Origin: Panagrolaimus kolymaensis
Lineage: Eukaryota; Nematoda; Chromadorea; Rhabditida; Panagrolaimidae
Direction: 5' to 3'
Assembly (NCBI GenBank): GCA_028622995.1
Contig: JAJQJQ010000003.1
Span: forward strand, 4,030,001-4,094,000
DNA length: 64,000 bases
Shown here: one piece after another, positions 10,852 through 23,400 of the stretch
Layout: every line of letters starts with the position of its first letter
Numbering within the stretch: the stretch's first letter is position 1
The notes under the pieces: model-generated
Databases searched by the model: none
The model's input: only the letters and a program-made list of their open reading frames with translations
What the model was told of the DNA's origin: nothing
Made by a program: the position numbers and the translations under genes

Positions 10852-13326
10852 ATGGCCAAATTTGAAGTTCAAGTTCGAAATTGTTTTTGTTGTCCACTTT
10901 CCATTGGTTCTGTTTTTATTGCATTATATACTTTGGTTAGTTATCACTTTTTATATTTTTTCTCTCCGATACTTATTGAATCTTCTTTTAGCTACTATTT
11001 TCACTTTTAACTGGATTAGCCATATATGGATTATCTGATACCAACCGTAACGGAGATAAATCACATTATACTAGTTGCGAATTAGAAGCCGAAGGCAAAA
11101 TTAATGCAGGTATGCATGAATCTTTCATTTTTATTTATGCTTTTTACTTTCAACTTTGCTTTTAATTCGATTTTTAGATAATCGAAAAATTGTATTTGCA
11201 AATGGTAAACAAACGGTTATCATTGAAGATTCCACATCATATCATTGTTCCTTTGGTTTATATACCGAAGAACTTAAGTATAGCGCTCAAAGTAAGTGTC
11301 AAAATTATTTTTTTTATGATTCTGATATATTCAATAATAATAGTAACAACAATAAAAACGCCCAAGGAGAAAAAATAGATAGATAGATTCATTTATTTTC
11401 TCAAAAAGTTTTGGGCGTTGAAACCGGTTTTTTCCAAAATAAATTGCGAATGGAAAGAAAGCGCACCCGCTATTTTAGATGATGATGCCGCGGCCACAAT
11501 TAAATTTTCTTTTTTCTTTTTCTTTTTTTTTTGCAAACTTTCTTTTATTTAGCAATCAAGGAGGAAGCATAAGGCTAATAGAAATTATGTAAAAAAGGCA
11601 GTTTAAAAATAAATTTAAGAAAAAGAAAAAATGAGGTTTACGGAAGTTTTTCATTACAAATCGATTCTTCTCTCTCCGATGAAGGTCATCCATCGTCTTT
11701 TGTACCTCAATAAATTATTTAGAAAAACATCCAAGAAAAAAATAAAATAACAACAAGAAGGAGGATATTGTGTAATTTGCAAGGACATGAATGACAAATT
11801 ATAGATCGAAGTTGGGTTCTTTTCTGGGATATTTTTACATATGTTTTAATTATAATTGCAAGTTTAATTATGCTCATCGGACTTTGCATTCATTCTGAAT
11901 GGCTCCTAATTCCATGGATTGCAATTATGTGTTTTGAAGTTTTTCGCGGATTAATTTCTGTTTTCTTTATGTTTTGGTACAGTTATGTAAGTCAATCAAA
12001 CTCTAAATCATGAATTAATAATTATAAGTTTAAATTTAAGTGGAATTTGGCTCGACTTGCCGCTGCTATTTTCTTCCTTGGTTTACAATTATTCCATGTC
12101 AGTTTAAATTTATTTCAATCAAACAAATCAATTTTTATTCTATTTTTTTTAGATCTCTCTAATTGTATTGGTCATTGCAAAATTCCAGAGAATGCATAAT
12201 CGCAACACTGGTGTTGTTATTGATGATGGCGACAAACAGGTTAGTTATAGTCATCATTGATTTAAATAGGGATCGCATTCGCAGGATTCAAATTCACATA
12301 TTACCTGATTTTAATATCATGTCATTTTTTGGGGACAGAGACATGTGTAAAATTATAACAACAAAAAATTAAAAAGCTTGTTTAAAAAATATTTGCAATA
12401 AAATCTTTTTCAAATGGCCTCAATAAAAAAAGTTACCATTGCGAGAACACCCACCAACTTTCTTGATAAATAAAATTATAAAAAAAGAAATTCTTGACTT
12501 TAAAAATATATAAAAAGCTTTCATGGAAAGGGCGTAACCCTTCTTTTTTGCAATATATGAATTTTAATGCCACCACCGCGCGCAACAAAACAACAACCTT
12601 TTTTTGGGCGTTCTGCTTAAAAAAACGTAACGTAAAGAAACAAACACAACAAATGACTTTTAATTTGTTTGTTTGATGAATCACAAACGGTATTAAAAAA
12701 ATGCGGTTATACCTGACATTTTTTTATTTCATTTTTTTGCATTTAACCTTCATGACTTTTGTGAAAAGTCGTGGTGGCAGCAAGCAGCGTTCTCATAATG
12801 GCTGGCTACTTACTCCAAAGAAAGCATCAAATTGACAATGTCTAACTTTTTTAACAAAAGTTTCCATATTTAAAGCCGCAGCTGTTGCGTTATTTTAGAT
12901 AGCAGTTATTAATTAAGCAAAGTGTACTTTTCTGCAACAAAAAAATATTTAAAATTAAATTTTTGTAGAAAAATAGCGAAGAAGGGAAAATTTTGCGGCG
13001 CAGCCTTATTTTTGGAGAGAAGCTACTTTTAAAGTTCTCAAAAATTCCGTTGCGTCGCAAAATATTTCCAAATCTAAAACTCAAAATATGTCAATTATTA
13101 TCTTTTAATTCTCCCATTACAGTATGATCAACGTCCACCATATACAACTGGAACTTTGCCATCGAATTATGGTGGAGCAGCATATTCGCCTCAAGTAAGA
13201 AGAAATGGCAATGTTGATCCATATGCAGGTGGAGCATATAGCGATTATTCACCTTCACAAAAAGATCCTCGAATGTATGATAATAGCTATCGGCCACAAC
13301 AACAACCTCAAGGTATTCGATATTAA
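10852..13326 (+). CDS. Four-span nematode membrane protein, function unknown
   Basis: Seven exons give 281 aa: 10852-10935, 10992-11109, 11178-11291, 11805-11986, 12041-12097, 12153-12239 and 13123-13326. A short N-terminus ends in NCFCCPLSIGS, followed by a hydrophobic span. An extracellular loop with two cysteines comes next (SCELEAEG and YHCSFG). Two closely spaced spans follow (YVLIIIASLIMLIGLCIHS; LLIPWIAIMCFEVFRGLI and on), then a fourth (LARLAAAIFFLGLQLFHISL). The C-terminal tail of about 75 residues is rich in Tyr, Pro, Gln and Gly. The CFCC motif plus four-span layout recalls a nematode-expanded family of LAPTM/MARVEL-like tetraspan proteins; I cannot name it further. Intron 6 is 883 bases, long for this gene. 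Confidence 0.8.
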
Positions 13327-13632
13327 AGAAAGACATTTGCAAAAAATTATTACTGCCAGTATTTTAAAATTGAACAATTTGTTATTTGCTTTTCCAAGGT
13401 TCAAAAGTTTGCTTTTTTTGTATATTTTTATGATTTTTTTGTTTGACTCTATTCAATCTTGCCTTTAGTTCTTTTATCCCGTGTGTCTCAATTTTTGAAA
13501 ATTATGCAACTTTTTTTGTTGCCATTTTTGTATTTCGTTGCAAAATAGAAATTAAGTTTTTATAAATCTTTTTTTAATAAAATTAAAAAGAAGCTGTTGT
13601 TTACAAAAATAAAATTTCAAGTGAAAATAAAT
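13327..13632. other. 3' flanks of two convergent genes
   Basis: About 300 bases between the stop of the membrane-protein gene and the stop of the acyl-CoA-binding gene, which converge here. It is AT-rich, with AATAAA-like motifs on both strands (for example taataaaatt near 13574). Nothing else is seen. Confidence 0.5.
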
Positions 13633-14833
13633 TTATAAAAGTATTTGAAGCCGTCGAATAATCATTCGAATCACTTGTTGAGCAATAAATGGCCAAAGTA
13701 AAAAGAATGCAAACATCCACCATGAAATTCCACCAACGCCATCCCGACGAATTCGACTCATTTCTTTCATAAAATGAGTAACCATTTTATTCTGCTCTGC
13801 AAGAGCGTTGCTTAAAGTTTTTACTTGTTGGGTTAAATTATTGACATGGGTTTCAAAATGGCTAACAAAAGATTGCATTCCTGTTGCGAATAAACTTTCT
13901 TGATGTGAAGATATATGTGGTGGTGGCTGATGGGTACTGTAGAATAAATGGCCGTTGATTATTATGTATGTTATTGTGAAAAATAAAAATATAATATTGT
14001 TACCTTGAACTTTTGTTTTGCAAATTAGGCGCATCAATAGCATCATCATATTCATCATCGCTATAAACTTCATGTGTTTTATTTAAGGTTTTTAACTCTG
14101 GTGTTTTCGTAGTTTCTTCTATAGCATCTGAAATCACTGTAAATTTTTAATAAAATGATAGATAAATTGTAAAAGAAAAAAGAATTTTATGTAATTACTT
14201 TGCGATCAAAAGTCAAAGTTATTTTTAACCAAAAAAATGGTTCAAAAATCAAAGATTGAAATCCTTTTACAACAATTTTATTATTATTCAACTCACTTTC
14301 AGAAACTGTATTCGATTCCCGCGGTTTATCCATAAGTTCTCTTCCAATTAGCTTAAATTTAGGCCTTAAAAGTGTTTCCAATTTTTCTGCATCGCCACCC
14401 ATCCATTCTGTTACGTCATATTTTTTCATAACTTCATCAATTTTTTTCTGAATTTTTGTTACATACAAATGTTTCGCCTTTTTGGGATCCATGTTTCCAA
14501 GAGAATTCCAAGCATCCCTAAAAATTATGATTATTTTTTAACAACTTGAATACTTTCAAACCATTTGTATTTTTCTACAGCATTCCAAAATGCTGGACGC
14601 CCACTCGTGCATGGTCCTTTAGTGGCTTGCTTATAAAGAGAATAATATGAAAGCATTTGATCATAGCTTTCTGATACAGGTCCTATAATTCCAAAACTAT
14701 ATTAATTACCTCTTTCATTGGTTATGATAAGTAACAAACCTTTTTTCGGCAAATTTTGAACAATTGTTACAGCCGCATCAAACATTTCATCGATGTTTTC
14801 AGGTATTTTAGATGGAATGCTGTTAATTTCCAT
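13633..14833 (-). CDS. Membrane-anchored acyl-CoA-binding protein (ACBD5/MAA-1-like)
   Basis: It binds long-chain acyl-CoA esters at a membrane; ACBD5 tethers peroxisomes and nematode MAA-1 acts on endosomes. Five exons on the minus strand (14740-14833, 14562-14682, 14297-14517, 14004-14136, 13633-13936) give 290 aa. The acyl-CoA-binding domain covers about residues 12-100 and shows the family landmarks KGP, YYSLYKQAT, KWDAWN and YVTKIQKKIDEVMKKY. An acidic linker, a predicted coiled coil (HVNNLTQQVKTLSNALAEQN) and a single C-terminal span (WWMFAFFLLWPFIAQQVI) follow. That arrangement fits tail-anchored ACBD5/MAA-1 rather than free ACBP. It lies downstream of popl-5 and nars-2 on the same strand. 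Confidence 0.9.
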
Positions 14834-15120
14834 TTTTTCTTTAATACTTTAAAATAAAACTAACGCTATTTTTGCGTGCGAATCGATGGGAGAAAATACG
14901 ACAAACTATTCTTCCTTTAGAATACAAAACGTGTTGTTTAGTGAAAAAAAACAAACTACAGATCGATCATCTGTTGTTGTAGTCTTTTCTTAAGTCATTC
15001 CTTCCTTTATTTGGACTGACAACAGCTTTGATAAGCAATAGAAAAAATAATGAAAGTAAACATTTATTTAGCAATGTAAAACAATAAAAATGAACAATGA
15101 AAAAATTAAACAAAAAATTA

Positions 15121-15616
15121 CTAATCCCATATTCTTTTTTTGGTATGCGCTGGAACAGCTCCACCAACTGTTTTCGCAAGCGTTTCAATTATAAATGGAT
15201 CATTCGCTAAAAGTTCAAAGTATGTATATGTTGGAAAAAGTTAAAGACTTACTAATAGCAGCTTCAGCTTGTAACCTTTGATTATGTTCTTTCCATGCAA
15301 ATAAATATAAACTACGAATAGTTGATGAACGTTTCATTAGACGGAGTTGAACTGATTTTCCACCAATGGAATTCACAAATGTTAAAGCAGCATCAACCAT
15401 ATGAGCATATTCTGATGGAGCTCGAAGAATAATCATCCCAGCTGGAGCATTCACTGGTTGTCTTGAAATCTTGGTTGCAACTGCAGCATGACCATAATCA
15501 CCAAAAAGTTCACCAATTTTTGAACATACAGCATTGAAGACAGCTTTGGGAGCTGATTCAGTCATATTAGTTTCAACATCTTCAATGAGATAATACCTTC
15601 TTTTAAATTTAACCAT
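15121..15616 (-). CDS. popl-5: RNase P/MRP protein subunit POP5
   Basis: POP5 is a core protein of RNase P (tRNA 5' maturation) and RNase MRP (rRNA processing). Two exons, 15253-15616 and 15121-15206, give 149 aa. It opens with MVKFKRRYYLIE, the POP5 signature. It has the central element AGMIILRAPSEY and then STIRSLYLFAWKEHN, which matches the Rpp14/Pop5 fold in order and spacing. An in-frame ATG five codons upstream exists, but the sequence cttcag directly before the chosen ATG looks like a splice or trans-splice acceptor, so the shorter start is preferred. The nars-2 stop lies 162 bases upstream on the same strand. Confidence 0.85.
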
Positions 15617-15777
15617 CTGAAGTCTAAACATGAATCAAACAAACAAATCATACATAAACAATATCATTAAAGGAAAGCCAAAAAATGTAAAAATGGACAT
15701 TCAATAGGAAGAAATAACATTTTATTAACATACAAATCAACAAATACAACTATAAACCTAATATAAATTAACAATAT

Positions 15778-17335
15778 TTAACATTGACAATGCTTAAACC
15801 ATCGAGGAAATGGTAAAGTATCTTTGATATTGACAATTCCAAATAATGATTGCATGAATCTTTCTATTCCTAATCCAAACCCACCAGATTGAGGAGATCC
15901 ACGCTTTCTTAGTTCATAATACCATTCAAGAGACATTGTGTTTTGTCTTGCACGCATTTTATCGACATCTTTTTCACGGATAGATCCGCCAGCAAGTTCA
16001 CCAACAAATGGAGAAAGAAGATCAAAACATAAAGCCTAAATAGTGAAGTTACATAAATGTATATAAAGATATTCTCATACTTCTTTGTCATCATCAGTTC
16101 TTTGCATATAAAATGGTTTCTGTTTTGATGGAAAATTGAAAACAAAAAGAGGTGATTGACACATTTCAACTAACAATAGCTCTTGCGCTTTATTGAACCC
16201 CTTATTAACTTTTTCTCCTCGTTTTTCAAGTAAACTGACAGCTTCATCATAATGCAACCTTGGAAAAGCTTCATTTCTTTGTAAAGATTCAATAAAAGGT
16301 TTTACAGCTTCCTGAAAAACGTAATAAATAACAAAGCACATTAAAGCAATATAAATTACCTTTGAAGCTTTTTCTCTAAAATTTGACAATTCAGAACCAT
16401 TTTTCATATAGGGTTGAATTTCAGCTGTTATGTACTTAATATAGCTTTCAACTTCATCACATAAATCACTAACAGAATCAGTAAATGCACGTTCAGCTTC
16501 CAACATCCGAAATTCAGCCAAATGTTGGCGAGTAAGACTTCTTTCAGCTCGAAATGCGGTGTTTAAAGTATACACACGAGATATTCCGCTATAAAGAGCA
16601 CAACTTTAGTATAACTGAATAAGTAAAAAAGTGCTTACGTTGTCATTGCTTCGAGATGTAATTGTCCTGATACAGGCAAATATTTGTCTTCTTCATCAAA
16701 AAAGTCTGGATCATTTGGTGCAATAACTTTGAAAGCTTCACCAGCACCTTCACAATCATTAGCAGAGATGAGTGGAGTATCAATATGGAAATAACCTTGT
16801 TGAGTAAAATATTGATGCGATAGTAAATTAACTTGAGATCGAAGACGTAGAAAATTAGCAAACTCGGGATGCTTTGATCTAAGATGGAGTTGACGACGAA
16901 TGTGGTCAGATGTATCAGAAATAGGCTAAAGTTAACAAGGTAATTGAGAAATTTAGTCAAAAAGCCATACCTGTCCTTCATCTTTACACCATATTCTGCA
17001 TTTAGTTGCAAATAGTTCCATAGGCTGTTGAGCTCCTGCACTTTCTTTCCATTGTCCTTCAATTTCTACAGCACTTCCAATTCCAATATTATGACCAACA
17101 TCTTTAGGAATTACAGCTTGAATTGTTTCATTTGAATATCCATCTTTTATATGTACAAATGTCCAACGACCCTTTCGATGTTCCTTTTCGACCCATCCCT
17201 GTAAAAAACAAACACAATTAGTTAAATTATTCAAACAAAAATGCTTACTTGCACTGAAACATTTTCAATTGGTTTCAGAATTCGATTAAGCTTTGAAATT
17301 TGCTTTAAACTTGAATGTAATAATTTTTCATGCAT
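15778..17335 (-). CDS. nars-2: Asparaginyl-tRNA synthetase, mitochondrial/bacterial type
   Basis: A class IIb synthetase that charges tRNA-Asn with asparagine, most likely in mitochondria. Six exons (17249-17335, 16971-17198, 16639-16925, 16360-16588, 16081-16311, 15778-16035) give 439 aa. The N-terminal OB-fold anticodon-binding domain covers about residues 20-110 (GWVEKEHRKGRWTFVHIKDG). The catalytic core has motif 1 around DHIRRQLHLRSKHPEF, motif 2 in VYTLNTAFRAERSLTRQHLAEF, and motif 3 in GGFGLGIERFMQ near the end (LPFPRWFKHCQC). It lacks the long N-terminal extension of the cytosolic enzyme, so it suits NARS2. The start is the first ATG in the exon; a short targeting peptide may be present. 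Confidence 0.9.
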
Positions 17336-20300
17336 TTAAAATAATAATTTTTTATTAAAGTTTATGAAGAAAGAAAATGGCAAAGTTTGTCTGAAAAAAA
17401 AAATGAAACAAGTTTGATTTCGTTTATTGAATGCATTTTGCCAACAATATGGTGAACAAAGTTTTTGTATTCAAATTATTGGAGTAAGCGACTTCTGAAT
17501 TTTTTTATACCAAAAAATTTTCTCTTGAAATTTTATAAAAAAGAAAGGGTTTTTCTTTATTTTCAATTTTTTTCACACATTAATTTCTTTACCAATTTTC
17601 CCATTTTTTTAAAGCTAAAGTAAGAAAAAAGCCATCAGACCAAATTAAAAATTAATCGCTCATTTATGAAGAAAGAAAAAGAAGGGAAATGAAGAGACAT
17701 AAGAAGTCAAAACGCTTCATTTGTCAGAGTTTTTTTTATTCATTCCTTAAAAAGCTATTTGTTGATCCACATCCACTTCAAAAATTCGGATGTGACTGAC
17801 ATTCTGTTGTTGTTCACTTTCAGTTTCTTTTCTTTCTTTTTTCATGTTTCTTGAAGCAAATGAATTAATGAAGACGCAATAATTGAAGTGCATTTTTTTG
17901 CTCGGTCGTCCGAAAAAGACGAAAAATGGCAAATACTTTTTTTTGCTTTTTTGTAAACCAAGTTGGAATACATTTTCATGCTTAAAAATGTTTTTATTAT
18001 ATTTTTTTCCCTTACCAAAGTTACTTCTTGTTTGAAAAAATTGTTTTTTGTTTTATTCTTTTTTCTCTTTCTTTCTTTTAAAACATGGCAGTACATATTT
18101 TTGTGATGAGTTTTGGGAAATGTAACAACAATGGTGTCAGTGTCGGAAGAAGGAATAACAACAATAGTTGGTTAGTTGGTTGGGTCATTTCGACGACAAG
18201 CAGCAACAAGTAGAAGAAGCAAAAAAAAAAAGAAGAAGAAGACAACCACCAAAAAGCTATTGGGCTGACTTCCGTTATAATCAATTACTTGAGTAAATTT
18301 CTTCTTTTTTCTTTTATTTTTTTGTTTAAGTCAAAATGACAAAAACGCAAATTTTCTTTTTTCTTATTTCTCTATTTTCGAAGGCAAGTTCAATAACTGT
18401 TATGAAAAACTTCTCATGTTGAGTTTCCGTTTTTTTGAGTCATCTAAAAAAGCGCGAAAAAAGCTAGCAAGTCCCGATGGGTTTTTTTCTTCTTCTCCTT
18501 TAGACGATGAATTCATGAAAATTGAAGAAACTTCATTCAAAAGTCAAAAAAAAAAACAGGGGCGCTAAAGGATAGCTGTTGTTTCTCGTCTTGGTTGTGC
18601 CAACTACTACTACTGCTGACGGGATTTATGTTTTAAGGGGCAACAACAACAAAAAAAAACTTGCTATAGCCACAATGTCTTCACTTTCTTCGATTCTTCA
18701 TCTCTCTGAAGAAAAAAAAAAGAGTAACTTGGCTTGCTTTCTTCTTCTTGTTGATGCGCTTCTTGCTTCTTGGTTGTCCGTGAATGAAAAACGAACTCAT
18801 CGTCTTTTTTCTGAATTTTGTTTGGAGCTTCGCCAAATCTATTGGATAGGATAAAAAATGAAGCTGATGATGGGTGTAAAACGAAGTGTAAACTTTACTT
18901 TTTTTAATTAAAGCTTTTTTAGTTTTGCATACTTTTTTTGAAAATAGCACAGTTTTGATATTTGTAAAATCAAAATCTTTTTAACATTACCACAACCTTT
19001 TCTCACAGTTCTAAATATTCCGTTTCATAAATTTTAAAAAAATACAGTAACCTAATAGCATACATTTTTCAAAAAAATATATACCTTCATCCTTAATTTA
19101 AAAAAACTCCTCTTTCTAATTTCAAATAAAATCTACATGGAACCTTCCCAATACTTTTCTTTGCACAAATATTTGTGACACGATTGTTCTTTATATTGGC
19201 GGTCTGATGCTATTATTGCTTGCATAGTTGTAGTTAGTAGCCATCGGCACTTCGGTTTTCGGACGGTGTCGCATAAAAAGAAGACGCTGCTGTTTGCTTG
19301 TCGTCGTAGTTCGGCTGTCTTACTCACTCCCTCAACTGAATAATACAAGCCAGATGAAGCCTATTTTTTGACGCGACTGCATCCGCGCGTCCAGCATATT
19401 CGAAGCTACATATTCCAATACTACCACGTACAAAGAGTTTTTTGTTTGGCAGCTTCTGAAGGCTTTTTTAGTATATAAAAAACTTGCGTCGTCTTTCTTT
19501 TCTTTTTTTTTACTGCGTGTGCATCAAAAACGATGTGCTTTGTGATGTGCGTCCGTTTTTTTCTTCTTCCTTTTTTTGTTTAAAGGGTTATGTTTCTTAC
19601 TTACGGCGATGGCGCGGGTGCCGAACGTGGGGACGCGCCATTCCGTCTCTCTTTTCTTTCTTCTTTTATTTTTTTATTTTTTTTTTATTTCAATGAAAGC
19701 TTGAAGCTTCAATGCTAACAACAACAACGACGATGGCTGCGGCGGCGGCTTTTTTCCCCTCAGCTAGCTAGTTACAAGCTTCTTGCACGTTTCTTTTTTT
19801 TTATTTTTTACCGAGTTGACGGGAGTTTTTTTTTCATTGTCCCAATAAGCGTACTACTACTTGCTTGTCTTTTTTTTATTTTTTTTTATTTTGATAAATA
19901 AAAAACAAATCCATTTTAAGGAAGCCTACTTCATCGAGGCAGAAGTAGTTCAAAAAAGGGATTCCGGCTTTATTGGATGCCGGATCCCTTGCCTTTTTTT
20001 ATGCAATTTATTTGAAATAAAAAACGTTATTTTACGGTGATTTTCCGCCGATTTGGAATTTACAAATATTTACTATTCAATTGATTTTTTTCTTCAAAAT
20101 TATTTATTTTCTTTTATTTTAATTTGGTTAAATATTGGAATATATTTATTAATTATTGGAAAAAGGGATCGGAGAAAACTTGACGGAGCCGGCGTGCAAG
20201 CCACGTCGGCGCCGCCGTCGTCGTCGCATCAGTCGTCGACGGCATTATCTCTATATTTTTATCAAATAAAAACACTGCTGATAATATTACTGCCATCGTG

Positions 20301-20486
20301 GATTTGGTATACTCTAAATTCATTTTTATCTTACTGCCATTTGAGGAGTTTTTCTTGGTTTATTATATTTCATTTTTTAACCGAAACCAAAACCCTCATA
20401 TTATTTTCTTGTTTGAATTTGTTTCGACGGTTGTTGAAGCAAAGCTATACCGTCTATTGGAAAAATTTAATAAGTAATTATTGCCA
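17336..20486. other. Long intergenic region upstream of rimb-1
   Basis: About 3.1 kb between the start of nars-2 (minus) and the first firm rimb-1 coding exon (plus). It is mostly T- and A-tracts. Distinct parts are a purine block at 18200-18240, CG-containing patches at 19600-19760, two adjacent hairpins at 19926-19990 and a GC-rich patch at 20175-20245. No ORF has convincing coding structure except possibly the GC-rich patch. Promoters for both flanking genes should be here. Confidence 0.5.
19926..20000. other. Two adjacent hairpins followed by a T-run
   Basis: The first hairpin pairs CTACTTC (19926-19932) with GAAGTAG (19942-19948) around a 9-base loop. The second pairs AAGGGAT-CCGGC with GCCGGATCCCTT (19956-19990), 12 base pairs with one bulged T and a 10-base loop. 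A run of seven T follows. In an AT-rich background, two GC-containing stems and a T-run suggest a small structured RNA, possibly with a polymerase III-type stop. I see no tRNA fold. Confidence 0.3.
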
Positions 20487-23400
20487 ATGTCTGGAAATTA
20501 TAAATATCAGCATTATTTTGGTGCCGGTGATAATCAACCGAGTACTTCATCACAATTTGAAAATACACCAATGGCTCAATCTTCAGGAGGATCATCGTTC
20601 AGACAATCAGCTACTGCTAATTCCTCAACTTCTCCTGGTGCCTCTAAGATGATGACCTCATATAATGAATTACAGGTCACCAATCCTTTTAGTCATCACT
20701 CAACTTCACCTTTATCTGATTCACTTTTACTTGCACTTCGTCGAAGTCGTCCAAATACAAGGTAAGCAAAAAATAAAAAGCACTTTTAAACAAAAAATTT
20801 TAAAACTCCAAATTTGTTTTTTTGTATTCGAGTCATTTCTTGTGTGTGACCTACCGGATAATAATTAAAAAGAAAAAGTGTTCTTTTATTTTTTTATTTC
20901 TTGAACAAAAAATGCAACACGCAATGTTAAGAATATGGGTGTAAGGAATGTTTGGCTAACTTATTTTAAAATGAACTGCTGAAACGCGCGCTTCCTTTTT
21001 CCGGTTTTTTTCTTCGGTGTTTTGTTGTTGTTAAAATAAAAAAAAGCAAGCTAAAGCAAAAAAGGCAAAAACGAAAGAAAGCAATTAGTCTTGACTCACA
21101 TGGCCCTCACCGGAAGTGAGTAACCACCACATCATAGTTGATGATTTGCAAACAAAAAATAGATATTTTCAGAATGCAAAGAAAAAAATATTTATTTTTA
21201 AACATAGTCATTTAGGTGCAAATTTACACATCAACAGTGGCTATATGCCAATGGCAGCGTTCTTTGTACTTTACTAGTTATTTTAAGTCCATTTTTAAGT
21301 ACAATGCGAACCCGAAAAGGCAAATGCGGTTTTGATAAAAATTTTCAGCTCATTGAATACAAAAAAATATTGCTTTTGTTTGTAGCTTTCGAGGGTGGTA
21401 AATCAAATTAATAATAATGGTTTCCTGCATGTTTAAATTTTATTTATTTTTTATATTAAATAAGGGCAAAGTTTAGAAATGCAGACAAAGACACATTTTT
21501 TAAAAGGAATGTTAAAGATTAATAAGAGAAAATGTATATTATAATTAGATTCATTTGAAAAAAAGCTTTGCAAGCATAAAAGGGAGAAGAGAAAAAAAAT
21601 AGATTTTTGAAAAGAAATTTCTTTTGAGGTAAATAATTATCAGTTGTTAGTAACACATATTTATTTCCATATCAATTTTTAACTTTTAATGAGAAAAAAA
21701 ATTTAATGCCTGTTTTTTTACGCTTTTTTAAAATTCTTTTTGTTTTTGTTTTAAAGCTAAATTTCGGCTTTACTGACATTTTGGAATATTTATTGCTTTG
21801 ATCATTTACTTCCATTTTAACTATCGCTTTTTTACGCAACTAACTATTCTATGTATATTCTTAGCTTTCTCACTGTCTTTTCTTTTTTTGGTACATTGTC
21901 GGATGTTGTTTGAGTCTAGGACAACATAAGAAGAAAAAAACAATAAATGCATGTATGTATTTTTTAGCAATATAATGATTTGTAACTTGTCAAAAAAAAG
22001 AATGGAATTTTAAATTTTTCTTTTCTGTTTTTTTTTTTTGAGCTTCTGTTTTGAGAAAAATTATGTTCTGAAAACGCATTAGATTCCATTCCATTCGATG
22101 AAGCTAATTATACATTATTTTTTAAAATGCAAGTTAGAAGTAAAAAATTATTTTAGTAACATTGCTTTTTTTCTCATCTTCTTCCAATCCTTCCATTTGC
22201 CATCTTCTCTTTCCTTGCTTCCTTTTATTTTTTTTTTATAAGTTTTATGTTGACTTTAGTTACAACCAACAACACAAAATAACTTTGCTTGCAACCTTAT
22301 TTTGGGCCTGGTACTATGTACTACCGCAACAACAACAGAAGAAGAAGAAAAACTTTACTTTATTTTTTGTATTATAAAGATCGATTTGCAAATGCATGCT
22401 TCCTAGTTTCTGCTGCTGCCACCCTCCTTCTCCTTTTATTCTTCGTTTTTTTTTGCATTTTTTGTTTTGTTTCGTCTGCTTTTTTTCATACATACTCGAA
22501 GTAAAAAAAAATGAAGAAGAAAGAAGGCAGAAGTTTTGCTTGTTTCACTCTTCGGACATTCTTTTATGCTACTACTCGCCTCACTTCGAAAGCTAACGGG
22601 CAGTAACGGAAATTTATGCCTGCATTCCTCCTCCCCATTCAAACACTTGAAATTCCAAAAGATTGTGTGCTTTATGCTTTTCTATGTTGCTTACGGGGCG
22701 AGAATGCCGTCGGCACACTTTTTTTAGACCCATCCAAAAAAAGCACTTCGAAAAGTAGTATGCAGGCAGTCTCGTCTCGTGGGGGCGCATTCATTTTAAG
22801 GGGCTAAAAACTGTACATATCGCAAAAAATAGCATTGCGCATACATGTGTGCATACTTCTTTCTTTCTTCGTATTTTTTTGGGTAAAAAGTGTTGTCACA
22901 TGCCATGGGCCCAGTCTCGGGAGAACATTGCTTTGATGTCCGTAGAAAAGTTGGTGGCGGTTGCAAAAAAAAAGTTGTGAAAAAAAGTGAGAAGCCGCGT
23001 GTATAAGTTTATTTTTTGGGTAAAAAAAGCATTCGGATATGGGCTATAAAACTTTGATAAAATGGAAAAATGTATGATCAGAAAATTCTAAATTATTTTT
23101 TTATCTTTGAATCATTTTAAACATTAATAAATGATAGAAGAAAAAATAGCAGGGAATGAGAAAGAAAAAGAGATTTATAAAAGGAAATATGAGGAGCACA
23201 TCAAAAAATATATTGTGTTGAAATTGTAATGAGAGAAAAAATGTCTGAGAAGAAGAAAGAATACAGAAATAACGAGTAAAAGAATTTTTTAATAAAATAT
23301 ATATATAACAATGGCCATCTTGAAAAATGTGTAATGAAAAACCAATATTGCCATAAAAAAATATAAGCAACAAAGCAACTAAAACAAAACTTTTCTTTTT

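Noticed and set aside
20053..20652. 199-codon plus-strand ORF before rimb-1
   Set aside because: It overlaps the first rimb-1 exon in another frame and is mostly hydrophobic AT-driven sequence; only the GC-rich patch is kept as a finding.
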